Positions 7,125-11,846 of a stretch of 11,846 bases of DNA are shown piece by piece. The stretch is from NCBI GenBank assembly GCA_002348825.1, contig DEBN01000076.1:1-11846 (forward strand), given 5' to 3'. The stretch is from Gammaproteobacteria bacterium UBA2955. GTDB lineage: Bacteria > Pseudomonadota > Gammaproteobacteria > Pseudomonadales > Azotimanducaceae. Both the position numbers and the translations under genes were made by a program. The first letter of the stretch is position 1. Every line of letters starts with the position of its first letter. Below the pieces are notes generated by a model, which saw only the letters and a program-made list of their open reading frames with translations, was not told the origin of the DNA and ran no database searches.

Positions 7125-7562
7125 CTATAGGTCCTTTAAGCGGATATCCGCAGCGGTGCCCTCGCCGCCCTCGGCACCATCCGCACCCAGACTGTAAAGA
7201 TTAACTTGGCTGTCGAAACGCTCATAAATATAAGGCGAGCCCCAGGGATCCGTCGGCAGTTTCTTAATATAGCCGTCCGGATTCCAGTTTTTGGGTTCCG
7301 GAAAACCCGCCGGCCTCGTTACAAGAGCCTCTAAGCCCTGCTCGGAGGACGGGTAATTGAAATTGTCCAGGCGATAGACATCTAGGGCGGCGGACAGGGT
7401 GCGTAGGTCGGTTTGCGCAGCCTGAACACGAGCGGTATCGGGTCTCGACAGCAGCTGCGGCACGACCACCGCACCAAGGATTCCAAGAATCACGATGACC
7501 ACCAAAATTTCAATCAGGGTAAACCCAGCGTTGCGCTTAGAATAAGCGGCTTTTTTATTCAT
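7125..7562 (-). CDS. gspG: Type II secretion major pseudopilin GspG
   Basis: GspG is the main subunit of the periplasmic pseudopilus, which pushes substrates through the secretin. The 145-residue precursor has a 13-residue basic leader ending in G13. The mature FTLIE (Glu at +5) is followed by the strongly hydrophobic ILVVIVILGILGAVVVP. The family signatures are all present: NYPSSEQGLEAL (69-80), PWGSPY (106-111) and the calcium-binding loop SLGADGAEGGEG near the C-terminus (124-135). Start support is good, with GGAG eight bases before the ATG. It follows gspF by 18 bp. This is the most conserved pseudopilin, so the assignment is secure. Confidence 0.97.
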   Translation of the reverse strand: MNKKAAYSKRNAGFTLIEILVVIVILGILGAVVVPQLLSRPDTARVQAAQTDLRTLSAALDVYRLDNFNYPSSEQGLEALVTRPAGFPEPKNWNPDGYIKKLPTDPWGSPYIYERFDSQVNLYSLGADGAEGGEGTAADIRLKDL

Positions 7563-7580
7563 CCCGACATCTCCATAGGC

Positions 7581-8792
7581 TTAAACCATTTGGTTCATAC
7601 TCAACATGGGCAGCATCACTGCCATGACAATAAATAAAACGATACCACCCATTATGAGCAACATCGCCGGTTCAATGAGCTTGAGTACCGCGCCCAGCAC
7701 ACGCTCCACCTCTTTTTGCTGAAACAGCGCGACGCGACTCAACATGTCGTCGAGCTCGCCACTTTGCTCGCCCGCTGCAATCATATGCAGCATCATCGGT
7801 GGGAATTGGCCGATCTCTTCTAAGCTTGTTTTCAAAGCAACCCCTTCGCTGACGGTCTGAGTGGCTTTGACCAGACCTTTTTGCAACCAAGTATTGCTGA
7901 CCACGTCGCCGGCAATGCCCATGGCATCAACTAACGGCACACCAGAGCGGGTTAAGATTGACAAGGTGTTGGTAAAACTCGCTGCGTTCGAATTACGGGT
8001 AACGCGGGCAATCAGCGGCAGCCGAAATTTGAATTTATCCCACCGCAGTTTGGGCTTCGGACGGCTTAACAACCATCGAATAAACAACGTGACTGCAGCC
8101 GCAACGGCGAGTAATAGCCACCAAAAGTTGGCCAAGAAATCCGATAAATCAATCAAGATTAGGGTGAACCAAGGCAATTGTTGGCCAGAATCTATGATGA
8201 CATTGACCATATCGGGCACGACATAGACCATTAACGCGCCAACGATAAAAAACGCGAGCACTAAGACCGCGGTGGGATAGAACAGCGCGCCTTTGACACT
8301 ACTCGTGGCCTCATACTGTCTTTCGATATAGTCCGCTAGATTTTCCAGCACTTTACTCAGATACCCAGACTGTTCGCCTGCGGCTACGGTCGAACAAAAC
8401 AGGGTATTAAAACTCCTTGGGTGCTCTCGCAAGCTCGCTGCCAGGGTATATCCTTCCAATACTTTACTACGGACTTCCATGATCAGCGTTGCCACCCGCT
8501 GCTTTTCTGTTTGCTCCGCCACTGCTCGCAGCGCTTCCTCGATCGGCATGCTTGACCCAACCAGCGTGGCCAGCTGACGAATAAACAAAACGCGGTCGAT
8601 GGAGGACAGCCCAGAACCGAAATCAAAGCCAGAGCGCCCAGCGGATTGCGTGTTCGTCGAGCTCTCAACGTTGGTCGGCACAAGATCCTTGTCGCGCAAC
8701 AGCTGTCGCGCATGGCGCGCGCTGTCAGCTTCTAAGACGCCTCGCTCTTGGCGACCCTTGGGGTTTAGCGCTGTGTACTCAAACGCGGCCAT
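7581..8792 (-). CDS. gspF: Type II secretion inner-membrane platform protein GspF
   Basis: GspF is the polytopic core of the inner-membrane platform that couples GspE ATP hydrolysis to pseudopilus assembly. It has 403 residues, the usual length. The N-terminus MAAFEYTALNPKGR is canonical. Two related cytoplasmic four-helix domains follow, each carrying the AAGEQSG motif (137-143 and 339-345). Three transmembrane segments are visible at about 172-194, 219-241 and 374-395. The gene sits 35 bp after gspE and 18 bp before gspG. The Shine-Dalgarno match is poor, but the start agrees with the family N-terminus. Confidence 0.97.
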   Translation of the reverse strand: MAAFEYTALNPKGRQERGVLEADSARHARQLLRDKDLVPTNVESSTNTQSAGRSGFDFGSGLSSIDRVLFIRQLATLVGSSMPIEEALRAVAEQTEKQRVATLIMEVRSKVLEGYTLAASLREHPRSFNTLFCSTVAAGEQSGYLSKVLENLADYIERQYEATSSVKGALFYPTAVLVLAFFIVGALMVYVVPDMVNVIIDSGQQLPWFTLILIDLSDFLANFWWLLLAVAAAVTLFIRWLLSRPKPKLRWDKFKFRLPLIARVTRNSNAASFTNTLSILTRSGVPLVDAMGIAGDVVSNTWLQKGLVKATQTVSEGVALKTSLEEIGQFPPMMLHMIAAGEQSGELDDMLSRVALFQQKEVERVLGAVLKLIEPAMLLIMGGIVLFIVMAVMLPMLSMNQMV

Positions 8793-8827
8793 ATCAGCGC
8801 GCTAGGCCTCTATGCAGCGGGCGCAGA

Positions 8828-10384
8828 TCAGTCACCCAAGCTCACCCGCATGACTTCATTTACGGTGGTTACCCCTGCGAGAATCTTGCTTTTACCGTCG
8901 GCCCGAATGCTCGGGGAATGCTGACGCGCGTAGCGCGTGAGTTCCTGCTCACTGGCACGATCGTGGATCAATTGACGCACGCTGTCGTCAACTTCCAGCA
9001 TTTCGTAAATGCCGGTGCGCCCGCGGTAGCCGGTCTGGGAGCAGGCTTCACAGCCGTTCGCGGAAAAAACCACGGCTTTTTGCTCCTGTAGAAACGCCAG
9101 TTCAGGCGCTGTAGCGGGCCGCGATTCACGGCAATTTGCACACAGGGTACGCACCAGACGCTGGGCTAACACCCCCACCAAGCTCGAACTCAATAAGAAC
9201 GGCTCAACCCCCATGTCCATCAGCCGGGTAATTGCGCCAACCGCGGTATTGGTATGCAGAGTGGACATCACCAGATGCCCGGTAAGACTGGCCTGCACGG
9301 CAATTTCTGCAGTTTCCAAATCGCGAATTTCGCCGACCATAACCACATCTGGATCTTGTCGCAGTATAGCCCGTAAGCCACGCGCAAAGGTCATGTCCGC
9401 CTTGTTATTGACCTGAGTTTGGCCGATACCGGGCAGACTGTATTCAATCGGATCCTCGACTGTGAGGACGTTGATGACATCACTTCTAAGTTCCGCAAGC
9501 GAACCATAGAGCGTAGTTGTCTTCCCCGACCCAGTGGGTCCGGTTACAAGAAATATGCCGTGGGGCTTATGCACGATACCCTGCAACTGTTTGAGCGTGT
9601 GAGGCTCTAAACCAAGACGCCCGAGTTGCAGCCGGCCCGCCTGTTTGTCTAACAACCGCATCACCACGCGTTCACCCGCACTTGAGGGCATAGTACTGAC
9701 TCGCACATCGACCTCTCTGCCACCAATTCGCAGCGAGATGCGGCCATCTTGTGGTACGCGCTTTTCTGCAATGTCGAGTTTAGCCATCACCTTGATACGC
9801 GAAACCAGCAGTGGTGCAAGCTGGCGTTTCGGCCGCACTACCTCGCGCAGCACGCCATCAACCCGAAAACGCACCAGCAGTTCTTGCTCAAAGGTTTCCA
9901 CATGAACATCCGACGCGCTCTCGCGTATTGCCTCAGCTAACAACGCATTGATCAACCTTACGATCGGCGCATCATCTTGCTGGTCGAGCAAATCTTCGGT
10001 GTTCGGCAGCGCGTCGGCCAAGCTCGCGAGATCCATCTCGTCGCCCATATCCTCGACCATCTGCCGAGCTTGGTTCGCGTCGCGTGAATAGCAATTAGAC
10101 AATGCATCATCGAACTCGGTCTGATCGACGATACGCACTTTCACCGAACGTCCAGCGACGCGCCGCACTTCGGCAATAACACTCAAGGGCAAACGCTCTT
10201 TGGCAACAGCGTCCAAACTCCCTGAGACATTTTCGTTACCGGTAATTACCACACCGAAACGCCGCGCGAAGGCGAATGGCAGCATGACGACCGACTGCTC
10301 GGATAACGCTTTTTCGTTACCCGTCGAATCCATCGAATCGCCTAGTTGTATGTCCGGCTGATTTAGCGGTGTGATTTCACTCAT
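8828..10384 (-). CDS. gspE: Type II secretion ATPase GspE
   Basis: GspE is the cytoplasmic hexameric ATPase that powers pseudopilus assembly and docks on GspL. The 518 residues include an N-terminal docking region (about 30-135), an N2 domain and the RecA-like motor. Walker A is GPTGSGKTT (282-290) and the Asp box is EDPIEY (310-315). Walker B is [10 protein letters not shown] (346-355) and the His box is HLVMSTLH (370-377). The zinc-binding tetracysteine, C415/C418 and C445/C448, is present, as expected for T2SS and absent from many related ATPases. Compared with the EpsE model, the two CxxC pairs are slightly closer together. It is the first gene of the nine-gene operon. Its promoter must lie in the 82-bp spacer shared with pyrB or overlap pyrB, but no good -35/-10 pair was seen. 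Confidence 0.97.
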   Translation of the reverse strand: MSEITPLNQPDIQLGDSMDSTGNEKALSEQSVVMLPFAFARRFGVVITGNENVSGSLDAVAKERLPLSVIAEVRRVAGRSVKVRIVDQTEFDDALSNCYSRDANQARQMVEDMGDEMDLASLADALPNTEDLLDQQDDAPIVRLINALLAEAIRESASDVHVETFEQELLVRFRVDGVLREVVRPKRQLAPLLVSRIKVMAKLDIAEKRVPQDGRISLRIGGREVDVRVSTMPSSAGERVVMRLLDKQAGRLQLGRLGLEPHTLKQLQGIVHKPHGIFLVTGPTGSGKTTTLYGSLAELRSDVINVLTVEDPIEYSLPGIGQTQVNNKADMTFARGLRAILRQDPDVVMVGEIRDLETAEIAVQASLTGHLVMSTLHTNTAVGAITRLMDMGVEPFLLSSSLVGVLAQRLVRTLCANCRESRPATAPELAFLQEQKAVVFSANGCEACSQTGYRGRTGIYEMLEVDDSVRQLIHDRASEQELTRYARQHSPSIRADGKSKILAGVTTVNEVMRVSLGD

Positions 10385-10406
10385 TGTTTGGTTCTCTTAA
10401 ACGACT

Positions 10407-10465
10407 GCGCAGGCGACAAGCCGCTGTTCATAGTATCATCCACGCAATTGTAGTGGAGCCTGCGC
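10407..10465. repeat. 8-bp inverted repeat flanking the spacer and reaching the pyrB ribosome site
   Basis: GCGCAGGC at 10407-10414 is the exact reverse complement of GCCTGCGC at 10458-10465, with 43 bp between the arms. The right arm begins at the last base of the pyrB Shine-Dalgarno site and ends just before the TTG start. In a transcript containing both arms it could mask pyrB translation; as DNA it could be a paired protein site. It could also be chance in GC-rich sequence. Confidence 0.35.
10455..10458 (+). promoter_or_regulatory. Shine-Dalgarno site deciding the TTG start of pyrB
   Basis: GGAG lies eight bases before the TTG at 10467, a standard spacing. No ATG or GTG lies in frame nearby that would keep the conserved N-terminus, so this site supports a TTG start. 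Confidence 0.6.
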
Positions 10466-10466
10466 C

Positions 10467-11486
10467 TTGGACTTTGTCGGTAACCATATTATCTCCGTTG
10501 ATCAATTCGATCGCGAGGCCGCAGATCGAGTATTTACGGTGGCCGACCGCATGCGACCCTATGCGAACCGGCAACGGATCACCCGTGTCCTGCAGGGGGC
10601 GATTCTGTCGAATATGTTTTTTGAACCGAGTACCCGCACCCGGGTGTCGTTCGGTTCAGCCTTTAATTTACTCGGTGGCGAAGTCCGTGAAACCAGCGAG
10701 GTTAAGGCGTCCTCGCTGACCAAAGGCGAATCGCTATACGACACCGCTAGAGTCCTGTCGGGCTACAGCGATATTATCGTCATGCGTCACCCCGAATCAG
10801 GCAGCGTGGCTGAGTTTGCCGAAGCCAGTCGCGTGCCGGTGATTAACGGTGGTGACGGACCTAACGAACATCCCTCTCAGGCCCTATTAGACCTTTACAC
10901 CATGCGCACAGAAATGGCGGCACATGGACGCGACCTCGATGGCATGACCATTGCGTTAATTGGTGATCTTCGATACGGACGCGCAGTGCATTCGCTCTGC
11001 AAGCTTCTGTGTTTGTATCAAAATATCTCCCTGCACTTGATCGCGCCGCCGGAGCTGAGCATTCCCGAGGACATTGCCGGCACCCTTGTTGCGGCGGGCC
11101 ATCAAGTGAAAACTTTCACGGATCTGGCCGACGGCATTCGCGACGTGGACATTATTTACGTCACGCGAACCCAAGAGGAGCGGTTTCCCAGCCAACAGGA
11201 CGCCGATAAATACAGAGGACTGTTTCGCCTCAATCAAACGATCTATACCCAAAACTGCGCGCCTAATACCGTCATCATGCACCCACTACCAAGAGACTCT
11301 CGAGAACAGGCGCAGGAACTAGATGACGATCTAAATCAGAACCCGAATTTGGCGATTTTTCGTCAAACAGACAACGGCATGCTGGTGCGAATGGCCATAT
11401 TTGCCTTGGTATTAGATGTTGTGGATGAAGTGGATAACCACGCGCAGCCGGTAACGTGGTTTACCTCAAAGCGCCTGCCTGAGTGA
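10467..11486 (+). CDS. pyrB: Aspartate carbamoyltransferase catalytic chain
   Basis: The enzyme joins carbamoyl phosphate and aspartate to form N-carbamoyl-aspartate, the committed step of de novo pyrimidine synthesis, in the cytoplasm. All residues corresponding to the E. coli active site are visible: STRTR (55-59), Lys86 of the 80s loop, Arg107 (MRHP), His135/Gln138 (HPSQ), Arg172 (YGR), Arg234/Gln236 (TRTQ) and HPLPR (272-276). An ornithine carbamoyltransferase is excluded by the missing SMG loop and FLHCLP motif. The protein is 339 residues, longer than the 311-residue E. coli chain. It carries an insertion-like DSREQAQELDDDLNQNPN (277-294) after HPLPR, as in a second ATCase group I recall from gammaproteobacteria. 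No pyrI regulatory-chain or dihydroorotase-like pyrC' gene follows; the next gene is etfA on the opposite strand. Translation starts at TTG, fixed by GGAG at 10455-10458, which suggests modest expression. It may be the only ATCase or a paralogue; the window cannot tell. Confidence 0.93.
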   Translation: MDFVGNHIISVDQFDREAADRVFTVADRMRPYANRQRITRVLQGAILSNMFFEPSTRTRVSFGSAFNLLGGEVRETSEVKASSLTKGESLYDTARVLSGYSDIIVMRHPESGSVAEFAEASRVPVINGGDGPNEHPSQALLDLYTMRTEMAAHGRDLDGMTIALIGDLRYGRAVHSLCKLLCLYQNISLHLIAPPELSIPEDIAGTLVAAGHQVKTFTDLADGIRDVDIIYVTRTQEERFPSQQDADKYRGLFRLNQTIYTQNCAPNTVIMHPLPRDSREQAQELDDDLNQNPNLAIFRQTDNGMLVRMAIFALVLDVVDEVDNHAQPVTWFTSKRLPE

Positions 11487-11515
11487 CTGCGCCAACCCAG
11501 GCTGGGTTGAGGCAG
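11487..11515. terminator. Hairpin between convergent pyrB and etfA, possible bidirectional terminator
   Basis: The sequence directly after the pyrB stop folds into a stem. Its outer part pairs CTGC (11487-11490) with GCAG (11512-11515). A 2x2 mismatch follows, then CAACCCA (11493-11499) pairs with TGGGTTG (11503-11509) around a GGC loop. It lies between two converging genes, where a shared terminator is expected. No T run follows on either strand, so it is not a classical intrinsic terminator. It may block exonucleases or slow polymerase instead. Confidence 0.5.
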
Positions 11516-11536
11516 ACACTCAGAATCACCAGCGCG

Positions 11537-11846
11537 CTAGATCAAAGATTCGAGTTCAGGCAACGCCTGAAATAGATCTGCCACTAATCCATAGTCGGCA
11601 ACCTGAAAGATCGGCGCGTCCTCGTCTTTATTGATGGCAACAATCACCTTGCTGTCCTTCATCCCAGCAAGGTGCTGAATAGCCCCGGAGATACCCACAG
11701 CAATATACAACTCTGGCGCAACGATTTTGCCGGTCTGTCCAACCTGCATATCATTGGGTACAAAGCCCGCGTCAACCGCCGCCCGCGAAGCACCAATGGC
11801 CGCACCGAGCTTGTCCGCGATGCCCTCAAGCAAACTAAAGTTGTCG
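11537..11846 (-). CDS. etfA: Electron transfer flavoprotein alpha subunit, C-terminal part (cut by window edge)
   Basis: EtfA with EtfB forms an FAD-containing heterodimer that takes electrons from acyl-CoA and other dehydrogenases and passes them to ETF-ubiquinone oxidoreductase. Only the last 102 residues are in the window. The frame stays open to the edge, so the gene continues beyond it. The FAD-binding C-terminal domain is clear: [10 protein letters not shown], then [19 protein letters not shown]. The family signature runs [13 protein letters not shown], a glycine after two residues, and VIVAIN. The end, [10 protein letters not shown], is also canonical. etfB is expected upstream, outside the window. 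It converges on pyrB with 50 bp between the stops. A link with the monooxygenase-dehydrogenase unit, 9 kb away, is only thematic. Confidence 0.96.
   Translation of the reverse strand, partial: DNFSLLEGIADKLGAAIGASRAAVDAGFVPNDMQVGQTGKIVAPELYIAVGISGAIQHLAGMKDSKVIVAINKDEDAPIFQVADYGLVADLFQALPELESLI

Larger units (their letters stand above)
10385..10466. promoter_or_regulatory. Divergent gspE-pyrB intergenic control region
   Basis: These 82 bp separate two genes transcribed in opposite directions, so at least one promoter is expected here. Possible -10 boxes are TAGTAT or TATCAT (10431-10439) towards pyrB and TACTAT on the minus strand (10430-10435) towards gspE. The candidates overlap, but none has a recognisable -35 at proper spacing. 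Regulation could be by an activator or through mutually exclusive polymerase binding; this is inference. Confidence 0.45.

Noticed and set aside
10385..10466. Classical sigma-70 promoters for gspE and pyrB
   Set aside because: -10-like boxes exist on both strands, but no acceptable -35 hexamer lies at 16-18 bp, so exact promoters are not claimed.

Overview
The window carries ordinary proteobacterial genes at about 50% G+C by eye. It has a near-complete type II secretion (Gsp) operon in the same gene order as Pseudomonas xcpR-Z, an aspartate carbamoyltransferase of the long gammaproteobacterial kind, and an electron-transfer-flavoprotein alpha gene. Together these suggest a gammaproteobacterium, probably a free-living aerobic heterotroph. 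A marine or aquatic lineage is an inference from memory of similar proteins, and no species can be named. No tRNA, rRNA, CRISPR array, transposase or prophage gene was seen, and no stretch longer than about 115 bp lacks a gene.

Layout. (1) Positions 1-113 are an AT-rich leader with a perfect 14-bp palindrome, a possible extended -10 promoter and a strong Shine-Dalgarno site. (2) Positions 114-2803 (+) hold a two-gene catabolic unit: a 600-residue Baeyer-Villiger-type flavoprotein monooxygenase, then a short-chain dehydrogenase of the MFE-2/HSD17B4-like group. The second gene probably starts at a TTG overlapping the first gene's stop. (3) Positions 2818-10384 (-) hold nine tightly packed genes, gspE-F-G-H-I-J-K-L-M in transcription order. 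They encode the ATPase, the platform protein, the major and minor pseudopilins, and the inner-membrane assembly proteins. GspC, the outer-membrane secretin GspD, GspN and the prepilin peptidase GspO are not here. (4) Positions 10467-11486 (+) hold pyrB, divergent from gspE across an 82-bp spacer. (5) Positions 11537-11846 (-) hold the 3' end of etfA, cut by the window edge and convergent with pyrB across a hairpin.

How the genes work together. The Gsp proteins form one inner-membrane and pseudopilus machine that would need GspC and GspD from another locus to export folded proteins. The monooxygenase/dehydrogenase pair fits oxidation of a cyclic or acyl ketone-type substrate, with the dehydrogenase acting on an alcohol or a hydroxyacyl-CoA; the substrate is unknown. 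PyrB catalyses the committed step of pyrimidine synthesis, and EtfA (with EtfB) collects electrons from acyl-CoA dehydrogenases. The catabolic pair uses AGA/AGG arginine codons about four times as often as gspE and pyrB, a hint of a different origin. Nothing here clearly amounts to an undescribed system. The points most worth checking are the catabolic pair, the split T2SS locus and the gspE-pyrB spacer.
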